DNA from: Margaritifera margaritifera
Lineage: Eukaryota; Mollusca; Bivalvia; Unionida; Margaritiferidae
DNA: 64,000 nucleotides
Direction: 5' to 3'
Assembly (NCBI GenBank): GCA_029931535.1
Contig: JAQPZY010001471.1
Span: 1,820,001 to 1,884,000 of the forward strand
In this document: one piece after another, positions 23,313 through 36,197 of the stretch
How the letters are laid out: every line of letters starts with the position of its first letter
How positions within the stretch are numbered: the stretch's first letter is position 1
The notes under the pieces: model-generated
Database searches by the model: none
The model's input: the letters and a program-made list of their open reading frames with translations, nothing else
Told to the model about the DNA's origin: nothing
Translations under genes and position numbers: made by a program

Positions 23313-23556
23313 AAATTTGTAATTATAATGTAATGTATATACCTTGATTTTCTTAATCCAGTGAGTTTTGTGCATACAGCTGAGTGTCAAATTCCGTTTT
23401 CCCTAGCAAGTGAGTTCTTGTCCACCTCGAGTTCTTACTTTCAAACTTGATCCATCCTTTTAGGGGCATGAGGGTATGACCGTGTGGGGATGGGGCACAG
23501 GCACATGAAAGCTAGGCGATAGTTGTCGTCCGTTACTCGCGGCATGGGTTCGGTTA

Positions 23557-23645
<89 letters not shown>

Positions 23646-24285
23646 GTGTGAGGGTGTGTGTGTGTGTGTGGTGTGTGGTGTGTCCGTGTTTAGGCAAACA
23701 AAAGGTATTTGCATGCCTTCCACACCCGCTTACATCGTCTTAAATATCACAAATGCATACAAATTGCCAATATAATGTCGTTGCTATAGTATTTCTTTCT
23801 GTAGAATGGTGTTTTGGTGGGGAGTACTTGACGTTTAAGCAATTTTGTGACGAATCAAGCTGTTTTATCGTAAATGTAGAATGAATGTCTTTTCGTAATC
23901 AGGCTAAGTGTAGGGGCTGCCGGAACAAAAAAGTGTTGACGTATTTCGGATCCGGACAGTGCTCTCCTGCCTAAACAAAAAGAGATAATATATTTCGAAT
24001 CCGGACAATGATCTCCTGTCTGAAGAAAAAGAGTTGATGCATTGCGAATATATCCGTCCCAGACGCAAACAGAACGATTTAAGGCCGACGTAACCTAGCT
24101 GATGAAGCCGGTTATTTATAGGATACGTCATTCTGGTAACAGAACAAATATCAAAATAGCATTTAGAAGACATGTGAGGAACATTAATATAGCAACCTTT
24201 GTTGTCCTAGTCAGATTGATATCAAAGAGTTGCGTAGTCATTCCCTATACCAGAGACTTGGACAGTACTATTAATTATCTATATA
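23313..24285. other. Intergenic with microsatellite and short 53-bp tandem repeat
   Basis: Contains (AT)n at about 23555-23642 followed by a GT-rich run. Two to three imperfect copies of a roughly 53-bp unit lie at about 23930-24065 (CGGATCCGGACAGTGCTCTC / CGAATCCGGACAATGATCTC). I recognise no gene. Confidence 0.6.
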
Positions 24286-24553
24286 TACCGTATTTACTCG
24301 CGTATTACTCCAGTCCAAATGCAAACAACATAGACCCTGATCTGCCGTCGCATAATGGGCCGGCAGATTTGGGTCTGTGTTGTTTGTTTTACCGATTAGT
24401 CCTTACAAACTGCATAGACCCAGATCTGCCGGCGCATTATGCGACGTCCTTACAAACTGCATAGACCCAGATCTGCCGGCGCATTATGCGACGGCAGATC
24501 TGGTTCTATGCAGTTTGCAGTTGGTATCGTCTTATACGCGAGTATGATCGGTA
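24286..24553. mobile_element. Double-hairpin MITE, copy 1
   Basis: Terminal inverted repeats TACCGTATTTACTCGCGTAT and TACCGATCATACTCGCGTAT (right end read on the minus strand) bound 268 bp, with TA at each border. Inside are two successive palindromes. One is built on CAAACAACATAGACCCTGAT and its complement. The other is built on CAAACTGCATAGACCCAGAT and its complement. Each has a loop carrying a CGCATAAT-type core. An internal segment of about 47 bp is duplicated relative to copy 2 at 58.2 kb. It has no coding capacity, so it would need a transposase in trans. Confidence 0.8.
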
Positions 24554-25118
24554 CTCAAGTAATGTACTCAAGAAATATGTGATAGAAAAGGAAGAATTCG
24601 GTAATATTAGTATCTTTGAAGAGAAACAAAAATTTAAAGCAAATTAAGGATAAAATCTTTGAATTCTAAATCTTACTAACGTATAGGAAGTGATAGGATC
24701 GATGCTGTGCGAAATGGATTTTGTCTGTATCCAATGAATAAAACTGGAGGAAATGAAATTTGAGTCATCTACTAGTTTTGAAAACTAAAATTTACATTTT
24801 CAACGCTAAAGTCTTTGAGAACTGTCAAATATTACACCTCGAAGTAGGGAAACAATCGCGATAAATTATAATTACAATTCTGAACATTATACGCTATTTT
24901 CCCTAGCTTTGGGACAGACCTTAGGCAGAGCTTGTGGGATTTATGAGAAATTACCCTATAAATAAATGGTTGAAATATATTAGTGCATAATCATTTTAAA
25001 CCGAAAGGACCTATTTTGGAAGCTAATTTAAGTTTCAATGGAAATTTTGAGAGATCTGAGAAATTCTACAACAATTGTTGAAATTATTTCTGCCTATATT
25101 GTGACATAAAATTCTCAT

Positions 25119-25169
<51 letters not shown>

Positions 25170-25670
25170 GAGTGTCTGTTTGTGTGCGTGTGTGTGTGTG
25201 TGTGTGTGTTAAATAGGTGTAACCATGGTCTTATGACAGTTCTATCGCAGTGCACGACATTAGGAATCAGGCTTAGCTAAGCTGAACATTCTAGAAGCAT
25301 TCAAGATTTCGCCAAAACGGCCTTAAGTACTGAATACTTGCCTATTGTGAAATCACTTAGTTGAGTCATCATATTAAGAGTTTCAGTTATTGTTATCGCC
25401 TCGGTCATAGTTATCGCTTCGGTTAGCGCAGATGATCGAGCTTCGGCTCAAAGTTAGTGAAGTGTCAGGTTAAAAACCCGGTACTGCCGCACATTTGTCC
25501 CCTGTGATATTGCATAGTAGTATTGAATGGAATTTGCTGACTTGCATTTTTCTATTTTGATACTCAACACAATATCATCTGTCTGAATACTTTAACGACA
25601 TTTAGTATGTGCCGTTGAATGAAGTGAATCATTTAAATCAATGGTCCTACATTTGGACTATTCAAAAGAT
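24554..25670. other. Intergenic, with (AT)n and (GT)n
   Basis: AT-rich sequence with (AT)n at about 25122-25166 and (GT)n at about 25185-25209. I recognise no gene. Confidence 0.55.
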
Positions 25671-25671
25671 G

Positions 25672-25880
25672 GGGAACCGCAGTAGTTCAGTTGGTAGAAT
25701 GTCGGACGCGTAATCCAAGGGTAGCAGGTTTGACACCCGCCAAGGCCAGCCCGGGATTGGCTGCCTACATGTGTCCTTGGGAAAGGCACTTACGGTAGTT
25801 CCCATATCACCGGCATGATATAGCCGCTATTGTGTTAAGGGTGCGGTTAACAAAACAACAGCAAAAGAAAAAAAAATATT
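25672..25880 (+). mobile_element. tRNA-derived SINE, copy 1
   Basis: The Pol III A box TAGTTCAGTTGG (25683-25694) and B box GGTTTGACACC (25727-25737) are spaced as in tRNA genes. A tRNA-unrelated body follows with the core GTGTCCTTGGGAAAGGCACT at 25771, and an A-rich tail at about 25855-25880. The same core appears in the SINE at 63.6 kb and a fragment at 5.9 kb. Conserved central SINE domains of this kind are widespread in molluscs (V-SINE or MetaSINE superfamilies); I cannot say which. Confidence 0.85.
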
Positions 25881-27866
25881 CTGAAGATGATAGTCTATCC
25901 CCTCTTTAAGGTGGCAGAAACACTTGCTCAATAGAAACCATGTCTATTTCGAATCATGGACAAGAAGATGAGCCAGATTGTACCGTCAGTTAATGTAAAT
26001 GAATGTGTCATTTTAACTCATTTGTTATCGACAGGACAATCCTTTTGGCGATTGACGACAACTCGTGTAGTGTTGATATAGTTCTGTAAACTGTATCAAG
26101 TAATATCCGCGCCTAATATAGAGCACAGGAATTCACCCTCTTTGTACAGACACTCCACCCGTCTTTAAGGTCATGCTTTTTATATACTGATTCCTTTTTC
26201 TATATTGATTGCTTTTTCTTTATTGATTGCATCGGAAGGTTATTACTTTAATGCGTTGTGGTTTCACAAAGTTTTCTCGGCCTCCTTCTTTCCTATCTGA
26301 CCAAATTAATATGGTGAAAGACTTGACACTCGGACTTCACCTGGACTGTAAATTAGTAACATTTTCTTGGCTAGATGCTTAATGGGACCTGTCAAAGTTT
26401 CAATCGGTGGCTCAAACTGCATGAGATATTGTTTCATCATTTTATTGATAATATTAAATGAAGATCACATACAAGTCATGCAATTTATTGTTGGTGTGGA
26501 TGAAATTAAAAATAATTAATAAAATGAATTTTTGTTTTACCAATCCCAGTTGCTTTGTTTTATTTACATTATAAAAAACGAACCAATAAAACTTTCGTTA
26601 AAAGTTCAGTTTATACAATCAGTGTATTTTTTTTATGGAATTGCTTAATTAAATATACTAGAATGTTGGAAACCAGGAATAAATGTATGCTTCTCGTCGA
26701 TTTCTCATGTTCAGTTTTGTTTAAAGTATACATAAATAGATTAACCTTTCATAACTAGAAATACAATAAATGGTCAACGTACCTAAAATAACACTAGGGT
26801 AATATATTGAAAATTGTCTTTGACATTAATATGGTATTATCTCTATAAGATGGGTATTTGTATAAATAAAGTAAGGCGAATGATCCTTTTTAATGGTAAT
26901 TTTATTTCGATTTATATAATTTCAGTCAAAATGAACTATTTGACACGGTTTGATAATAACCTAAATTTTTAGTTTAAAGGACAGTTCAGCATGAGGCCAG
27001 TACACTCCATTTTGAACAGCTTTAAGTATGGTGTACCAGGTCCTTTTTCCAAATAAACACCGATTTTAACGGAAATAATAATAAATACGTAGCATATTCA
27101 TTTGTTAATTGTATATCAGTGCATTATTTAATTATAAACAAATTAAGGTTGCTTTTTTCCTTTTTACTACTGTGGTAAAATTTCACATCAATTTCTTCGT
27201 CTTATTCTGAGCATATGATATTTAGAATTATTTAAAATTCTGAAGATCAGACCTCCCATAAAAGCAAAATTGTAGTGGTAATTTTGGTATTGGAAAGTTA
27301 ATTATAAATTTAGATATGTTTGGTTTACAGAACTTCGTTATTCCAAGATTCTGTGATTAAGAACCGGCAAAGGCAAATATACTAATGAAAATATAGTTAC
27401 ATTCCTCTGTTATAACAATCTGTTTTAGCACTCTGTTATAACACTCTGTTTTAGCACTCTGTTATAACACTCTGTTTTAGCACTCATAATTACATATCTC
27501 TTTGTAACAAGCACCACTAAACAATAGGAACAAGGTTGAATGTGACTCAAAAAGTTATTTATATTCTTCTCTTCATTTTCAAAAGACTTTTAGAGATAGA
27601 GAAGTGGTTTCATTTGTAATATTTGACCATAAATAGTAATTTGCGTTAGATTAGATGCAATATCTTAATAATCCCTTTACTGGTCCGTTCCGGGAAGTCA
27701 TTTTCTTATATAATATATATGTGTTAGCTAACAAAAATTGATTTGGTGCGCATGTATATCATAGTTATAGATACAAGGAAAAGAGATCAATTATTGGGTT
27801 AAAATGTTTATTATGAAAAAATGTCTTGGACTATGACTTCATTTACGTCGGTTTACATACAAGATA
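25881..27866. other. Intergenic, nothing recognised
   Basis: AT-rich sequence. A small 26-bp repeat (CTGTTATAACACTCTGTTTT, about three copies) lies at 27413-27486. Short open frames, including 26555-26758, have no support. Confidence 0.5.
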
Positions 27867-28963
27867 CAGGGTTCATTCTAGGCTGCGCTTTGTTTTATGT
27901 TTGGCGCAAAAACAGTTGCCTCTCTGGCACTCGTCGGGCGCCTAAAAAGGATCCCATAAAATAAAGATTGAAGATCGTAATAGTTAATTTCAGTCTGACT
28001 GAATCGAGAGCACCTCAAGCTGGCTTATGGAATATAGTGCGCTCATAGACAAAGAAATATGAGACGATCTATTTTATTGGCTGACAGAATGTCTTACTGA
28101 ATTTGATTAGTTAGGGCACCAATTGGGTCGAGAGCACATGGTTGATTGACCGTGGACAGGAAACGTAAGTTAGAGCAAATCGGAAAAAACTCTGCAACAT
28201 TACTTTTCAAAGCAGACAAAACAAGGTGAAAATGTTTAATCAAGTGTTGTGCAATTCTTGAGAAAAAACATGAATCAGTCGTGAATAATCCCATTCCCAT
28301 TACGGACGTGGAGACTGATAATCACAATACTGATGCAGGGTCCTCTCAGATTGATAAATTTTCTGACGCTGCTAAAGACCAATCATTTCAAGAAAAATGG
28401 ATACAAACTTACAAATGGCTGCGCTACGATCCTGAAAAGGTGATGACATGTCATTTATGCCAAAAACAAGAACACCAACAGTGTGACTGACGGTTCTTCT
28501 AATTTTCGTATGAGTACGCTTACACGTCATGCTGAAAGCAAAAACCATAAAGCGGCAACTTGTTAGTTGTCTCTTATGAAGGATAACCTCTCACTGAATC
28601 TGACTTTCAGAGTGCACTGAAACATTGGAAGGGAAAGATGGACAGGAGAATATTCTCAGCTTGAGTTAGTACTGCTGTTGAGGTGTATGATGTGTCTATT
28701 GCTGTAAATGACTTATACAGTTCTAGAATAAGCATTAAAGCGTTAACAATATATGATTGATTGTTTTATTTGGAACTGCATGAAATGCAGTTTATCAGAT
28801 CAAAATCCAACATAAAAACGCGGTGCACGCAGACTCATGGTAAAGAAACAGAGTCTATCATCTACGACAGAATTTTGTGCCCCTCTTTTCTTCTTAATGG
28901 CCCCACTTTATGAGCAGGTAGGGGCCCTTGGGCCCTGGTTTTGTCAATTTCTGGAATGAACCT
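27867..28963 (+). mobile_element. hAT-type DNA transposon remnant
   Basis: The left end CAGGGTTCATTCTAG and the right end, read on the minus strand as AGGTTCATTCCAG, form short imperfect inverted repeats of hAT style. Flanking 8-mers ACAAGATA and CGAAGATA agree at six positions, consistent with a worn 8-bp target duplication. The interior carries a zinc-finger-like coding remnant. The transposase catalytic part was not found. Confidence 0.5.
28281..28640 (+). pseudogene. Zinc-finger exon remnant of hAT-related protein
   Basis: An open frame from 28281 encodes FQEKWIQTYKWLRYDPEKVM followed by TCHLCQKQ, with two Cys. After a frame change near 28485 the next frame gives SNFRMSTLTRHAESKNHKAA, with two His. 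The order CX2C, then STLTRH and H is the N-terminal TTF/BED-like zinc finger found in hAT-derived proteins of the ZNF862 type. The part that would follow (dimerisation and catalysis) is decayed. It lies inside hAT-like ends and is probably the DNA-binding end of a former transposase. Confidence 0.55.
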
Positions 28964-30218
<1,255 letters not shown>

Positions 30219-30394
30219 CAGAAAGAATATCGCAAAATATGCGTTGTTGTGGGATAGGGAAATCCCAATCTGGAATCAGAATTTGTGGTTAGTAACTTGG
30301 CAAGGCCTCGCTTCTGCCCACATATTCTGATCCTCAGCCTGGATTTCCCTATCCCACACCCATGCATAGGGTTGATTCTTGCAAAACCTTTCTG
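30219..30394. mobile_element. Foldback element (MITE-like palindrome)
   Basis: The left arm TGTGGGATAGGGAAATCC and AATCAGAATTTGTGG (about 30247-30292) is mirrored by CCACATATTCTGATCC and GGATTTCCCTATCCCACA (about 30318-30359). The palindrome has a loop of about 25 bp. Weaker pairing extends out to CAGAAAG / CTTTCTG. No coding sequence. Confidence 0.65.
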
Positions 30395-31610
30395 ATTACG
30401 CATGAGATGAATCAGTAATGTACACGACACACTGTGTTGTCCATAAAAAAGAACATATCTCTTTACACGAATCAAATGTTCAAGCTAATAAATATGATGT
30501 AACCAGAGGATCACTCTTCCTCATATCGTAATTTGTATTTGTCATTTTATGTCAAATCTATTTTTACTGAAACCTCTCTGGCTAATATTGTCATTATTTC
30601 CATTTCAAGTTCTGATCATGTATGGATTGAAACAGGTCGAGATGTAATTTGGTAATACTGACTCATTTGAACGTTTTGACTTTATACAGACAACGGATTC
30701 AATTGATAATAATAACATCGATATAATTACAATCATATAATTAACAAGAATCTTACAAAGTAATGTAATTGACATACGATCAAAGTTATCTTTATTGCCA
30801 GAAGAAAGAAGGAAAGATTATGCTTCACGCATGATAAAAAAAAAGAAAGGGAAAGAGATAACACAGTTTAGCATCAACTATTAAAATCAGAACCGAGGGG
30901 TAACGAATAGGTATATCGAGTTTCAAACACAGATACCATAGTGCTAAATAGAATGCCAAAGGTACTTACGATACAGAATTGCGCGGACGCGAACCTTAAC
31001 TGATGCAAGAATTTCGATTTCGCTCTTTTGAAATCACTACCAATCTATACAAGATGCTAAATTTGCTCTTTTTATATCATATTCTATGCATACTTTATAT
31101 ATAAAATCTCTCTCTCTCTATCTCTGTATGTCTATTTATCTCTGTCTGTCTGTCTGTCTCTATCTATCTCTGTCTCTGTCTCTCTCTCAATGGTACTGTC
31201 TATAGTTCAATCACTCTGTAGATCCGGAAGTAGATGTTTAGCTTGATAGACATATATAGCAAAATTCCTTTTTTTTAACTAAATAACTAAGTCACTACTA
31301 TAATCCTCTGTGTTGTAAAAGTCTCTGTTTCTGTGTAGTCACGACTTTGTTCAAAATTTGGACGATAAAGTTACTTTTTCCTTCACCAGTGCATACAATT
31401 ATTGGGAAAGAACATATCCAGGCAAGAGAGTTTATCCTTTCCGATGGGGTGATATAATCTGAGCATTCGCGTGCCGGATGTTATTTAGTTTTTCTTTTAG
31501 AGCATGTGTCTGGTTTTATCTTGACAACTTACCTAGTTTACTTTTGTATTTTTGTATAAGATCAGCAAGTTTAACATCATATACGATATTTTGAATTTTT
31601 GTTGAATACC
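30395..31610. other. Intergenic, nothing recognised
   Basis: AT-rich sequence with a CT-rich low-complexity stretch at about 31108-31190. A short GCGCGGACGCGAACCTTAAC block (about 30977) resembles one at about 7259 but is too short to classify. Confidence 0.45.
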
Positions 31611-31611
31611 A

Positions 31612-32982
31612 ATGATACACCCATGCACTAAATATCCTGTGTAGCATACACTCATACACTAAATATCCTGTATAGCATACACCCATGCACTAAATATCTC
31701 GTATAGCATACACACGTACACTAAATATCCTGTATAGCATACACCCATGCACTAAATATATTGTATAGCATATACCCATACACTAAATATCCTGTATAGG
31801 ATACATCCGTACACTAAATATCCTGTATAGCATACACCGATACACTAAATATATTGTACAGCATACACCCATACACTAAATATCCTGTATAGCATACACC
31901 CATGCACTAAATATTCTGTATAGCATACATTCATACACTAAAAATCCTGTATAGCATACATCAATGCACTAAATATATTGTATAGCATACACCCATGCAC
32001 TAAATATCCTGTATAGCATACACCCATGCTCTAAATATAGTGTATAGCATACACCGATACACTAAATATATTGTATAGCATACACCCATACACTAAATAT
32101 TCTGTATAGCATACACCCATGCACTAAATATCTTGTATAGCATGCATCCATACACTAAATATATTGTATAGCATACACCCATAAACTAAATATCCTGTAT
32201 AGCATAAACCCATACACTAAATATATTGTATAGCATACACCCATACATTAAATATCTGGTATAGCATACACCCATACACTAAATGTATTGTATAGCATAC
32301 ACCCATACACTAAATATCATGCATAGCATACACCCATACACTAAATATCATGTATAGCATACACCCATACACTAAATATCATGCATAGCATACACCCATA
32401 CACTAAATATCATGTATAGCATATACTCATACTCTAAATATCATGTATATAATACACCCATACACTAAATATCCTGTATAGCATACACCCATACACTAAA
32501 TATCATGTATAGCATACACCCATACACTAAATATCCTGTATAGCATACAACCATACACTAAATATCATGTATATAATACACCCATACACTAAATATCCTG
32601 TATAGCATACACCCATACACTAAATATCCTGTATAGCATACACCCATACACTAAATATCCTGTATAGCATACACCTATACACTAAATATCCTGCATAGTA
32701 TACACCCATACACTAAATATCCTGTATAGCATACACCCATACACTAAATATCCTGTATAGCATACACCCATACACTAAATATCCTGTATAGCATACACCC
32801 ATACACTAAATATCATGTATATAATACACCCATACACTAAATGTCCTGTATAGCATACACCCATACACTAAATATCATGTATAGCATACACCCATACACT
32901 AAATATCCTGTATAGCATACACCCTTACACTAAATATCATGTATATAATACACCCATACACTAAATATCCTGTATAGCAACA
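31612..32982. repeat. 31-bp minisatellite (about 44 copies)
   Basis: The unit is ACACCCATACACTAAATATC then CTGTATAGCAT. The 3' half is more uniform and the 5' half more varied (ATTG, TTG and CATG subtypes). A subtype with TATATAATACACC recurs at intervals. Direct repeats without unique spacers. Confidence 0.94.
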
Positions 32983-33085
32983 AAGGTTTCGTAGAATTTT
33001 TCCCTAGTTGTAGATTTACCAAGGCGTAATCCCACACAATTAACAATTGTTTTTTTTTTGTGGGGGGGATGGAGGTGGAGTGTAT

Positions 33086-33087
33086 TT

Positions 33088-33135
<48 letters not shown>

Positions 33136-33142
33136 TGTGTTA
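33086..33142. repeat. (GT)n microsatellite
   Basis: A GT dinucleotide run with one interruption. Confidence 0.95.
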
Positions 33143-34048
33143 AACGTATGTGGTTGAACATTTTAACCAGAAAGCACCTAAAGACACACATTACTATTAT
33201 GTGAAAAATTATACACTGATGCTATGTAACATTTTTACAATTACAAACTATATCCTGCACATTATAACAGCTCTCTTCGATCAGGACACGATGCAAGTGT
33301 AAAGGTATCAGGTCAAGAACTTGAATATTTTGCATACTATGATAAATTTCTAATGATTGAGAGTTGAATACCAGGTGGAATTAGCGTGATACCGCATAGA
33401 TACGCCAAAGTAGATATATATTATTATGACAGTAAAGCAATCATGATTAGTAGATCACGTCGAGTTGTCAGCATCAGAAAATCCGGGTCATGACGTGATC
33501 TAGCAATCAAGATTGAATTACAGTGCTGATGATATTTTTGTTACATATCTATCAATTTTCAGATAAATTTATAAAATCCCAAAAAGTAACTGAAAGCAAG
33601 AAATAGCTTAAAATTTCAATCTTTCTGATACAAACTTCATCCTAAGTCATAAACCGAATTTCATTTTTTGTGAACAGCTGATATGCGCATGAATATCAGT
33701 TTCATGAAACAGGCGTGTGTAACAACAGTCACTCATTTTCACTACTATCACTGTTAATAACACGAGTTTTACAGCTGACTCATATATGTGATTTACAGCT
33801 ATTGTGCTGTTGTCAAATTTTGCATCACGGAAGATTTCACCAGATGAATAACTAGGAAAGTTTCTATTCAAGGCCCGGCTGTTTCTGGCGGAACATTGTG
33901 AAAGGCTCCGATGGGGACTTGGAATGGGAATGAAATAATTATTTTGACAGTTATTTACAGCGGGATCGGACAAATTGTTGGAACTTGATGATACATGTTT
34001 GTTAAAGAGATAGGTACTCATTTCCATTAGTATGTCAAGTAAGGCTAC
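33143..34048. other. Intergenic; 148-codon minus-strand frame of unknown status
   Basis: A minus-strand open frame at 33647-34093 (148 codons) has no domain I recognise. Its first dozen residues come from the inserted hAT MITE, so its ATG is not original. I do not call it a gene. Confidence 0.4.
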
Positions 34049-34056
34049 GGCATAGT

Positions 34057-34215
34057 CAGTGGCGTAGCGAGGCAACGTGCCGCCCAGGGCCAACTACCAA
34101 AATTACGCCCCCACTCCATTCGCATTATTTATGATATATACGGTACTCTTACCAAATTGCCGCGTCTAGCAAGTGCCGCCCAGGGCCACCGGCCCTCCTC
34201 CTTGCTAAGCCACTG
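34057..34215. mobile_element. hAT-type MITE with perfect 8-bp target duplication
   Basis: Ends CAGTGGCGTAGCGAGG and (minus strand) CAGTGGCTTAGCAAGG form inverted repeats typical of hAT non-autonomous elements. GGCATAGT occurs immediately before (34049-34056) and after (34216-34223), a perfect 8-bp target-site duplication. At 159 bp it has no coding capacity. A GTGCCGCCCAGGGCCA motif occurs twice inside. Confidence 0.9.
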
Positions 34216-34329
34216 GGCATAGTTATTCACGCTTGTTCAGTTGTAACCAGGAAACCTCGAGGACAAATTAGTTCCAGCCTCGTTTGAGAGTATTGTAATA
34301 CGGGATCAGAAAACGACAGTATCATTTCC

Positions 34330-35250
34330 CTGCTCATTCTTGGGTAGAAAATTGATAGGTATTGATAGGTATATAATAAATCATGAATACTACTCGGGCA
34401 AATATGGTAAGATACGAAATAACAATGAGTACGAAAGGTCAAGGTCAAGGTCATTTATTATGTACCTAGATGTCAGATTCGACCATGAACCAATACATGA
34501 TGTAAATAAGAAACAGACTTTAGATTAACAACTGATGAACACATTAAATGGATATAAGCAAATCTATTCGAGATATCAGACGACAATGATATTGGTTGCA
34601 TTTTAGAAATAGATTGACAGATTTCATTACATTTACATGACTATTTGAATGACATCCCAATGGCTCCAGAGAAATTAATTCCAGATGAAAATAATTTATC
34701 TGAGTTAAAGAAGACGTTGATAACTGAATACAAAAGTACAAAACCAACAGTACCAAAACTACTCCGTACATTGAAGATCAAAGAGAAATATACTATTTAC
34801 TATAAGCTTTATTAGCAAGATTTAAAACTGAGTTTTCATGTTGAACAACAACCGTTGTTAAAATCTTACATTGAACTGAATACAAAGTTTAAACAAAAAG
34901 CAACAAATGATGTTATGAAAGAGTTCTTTAAACTAACAATAACGCTGTATTTGGCAAACAAATGGAAACCAAACGAACAAACAAAAACAAAAACAAAAAC
35001 AAAAAAAACAAAACAAAAAAACAAACAAACAAACAAACTAAAACGTCAGAACGATTTATCATTTGCAAAGAGAATAATTGTTGAAAATGACTTAGTTCTG
35101 GTATGTTTAAGAAACAAGAAAACCAGCTGACAAGACAAATTTATGGTGGATTTACAATTTAGAGCTATCTAAATTGGCTTATGGATGACTTTTAGTATAG
35201 TCACTGGGATGTTTGTTATAGCAAATTCGAAAAAACTTTTGTAAATCAAT
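34330..35250 (+). pseudogene. Protein-primed DNA polymerase B fragment (Polinton/adintovirus-like)
   Basis: Scattered + strand frames carry recognisable blocks of a Polinton-type protein-primed family B DNA polymerase. In order they are NNNEYE followed by SFIMYLDV (motif A region) at about 34420-34470, then DIGCILEID, LNDIPMAPEKL (about 34645) and LLKSYIELNTKF (about 34858). ATNDVMKEFFKL (about 34900) and a decayed ELSKLAYG (about 35165) follow. Stops and frame changes are frequent, and an AAAC-rich low-complexity run interrupts the frame at about 34970-35040. It is more decayed than the polymerase in the 46.9-55.1 kb element and differs from it in sequence, so it is an independent older insertion. 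No terminal repeats or companion genes were found around it. Confidence 0.62.
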
Positions 35251-35347
35251 TACTCAACTTTTCTGCATAATATCAAAGTACGTGTTAAACTCATTCTGGA
35301 AGAATCAAGTTTGAGTTTGGCTATAATATCGATTATTCGCTTCCTAG

Positions 35348-35504
35348 CAGGGCCGTCCCGACCATATAGGTGAACTAGGCGGTCGCCTTGGGCGCCAGGC
35401 TTTAATGGGTGCCAAATTAGACGGTAAGGGGCGCCAAATTAGACGGAAGTACTTTTTTTTTGCATAGTTCACCTAGGGCGCCAAAAAATCTTGGGCCGGC
35501 CCTG
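35348..35504. mobile_element. hAT-type MITE, second family
   Basis: Ends CAGGGCCGTCCCGACC and (minus strand) CAGGGCCGGCCCAAGA. The inner arms GGTGAACTAGGCGGTCGCC / GGCGCCCTAGGTGAACTA are also complementary. It is 157 bp. Flanking 8-mers CTTCCTAG and CTCCATAT agree only partly, so the target duplication is worn or absent. Confidence 0.75.
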
Positions 35505-36123
35505 CTCCATATTGATGTACTCATAACAGAAAGTTATTTCATTCTTGTGCTTGTGATTAACTGAGTTTGCAATTGGTTCAGAAGTATTTGAATCGAATTG
35601 GAGACAATTGTTTTCCAGTTCACATTGAACTGGTTTCCACCTTCTACCACTTGAAAGGTTTTCCTTTGACATTGTCTAGAAAGGTTGACACAAGGCGGCG
35701 TTTCATTAAATTAGATTATTGAAATTATCTCAATATCAATTCAAGTGATACTGGCTAATATTTGATACGATCAACATTACATTAAAGTTTCGAAAAACTT
35801 ACAATAGTATGCAGCTTTTGTCTGCGACGAATATATCAATATCCAATGAAAAATATAGTATATGATAGTTATCATCTATATTTATTACTCAATGCCGTTG
35901 CGAGGGGTTCCTCATTAGGAATGCATTTTATTTAAACTATTTGAAATTATCTAAAAATCAACAATTGCCCTTAATTTTGTAAATAATAACGTTTGTCACT
36001 TTATATAGTTATCATCTTAACTCTTTCATTTGATTTTTGTAAGAAGTATTTAATATTATATAATAATTTGGTCCAAATTGTCAGTTTTTTGTTCGCTGGC
36101 AATTACTCTTCACGGACGCAATG

Positions 36124-36197
<74 letters not shown>

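Noticed and set aside
25400..25520. tRNA-like words (TTAGCGCAGATG, then CAGGTTAAAAACCC)
   Set aside because: The boxes are poor matches and no shared SINE core follows. It could be a very decayed SINE, but it cannot be supported.
31612..32982. Regular repeat array that could be mistaken for a CRISPR
   Set aside because: Units are directly adjacent with no unique spacers, in a eukaryotic context, and variants are point changes.
33647..34093. 148-codon minus-strand frame as a host gene
   Set aside because: Its start lies inside the hAT MITE, no domain is recognised and no splice sites support it.
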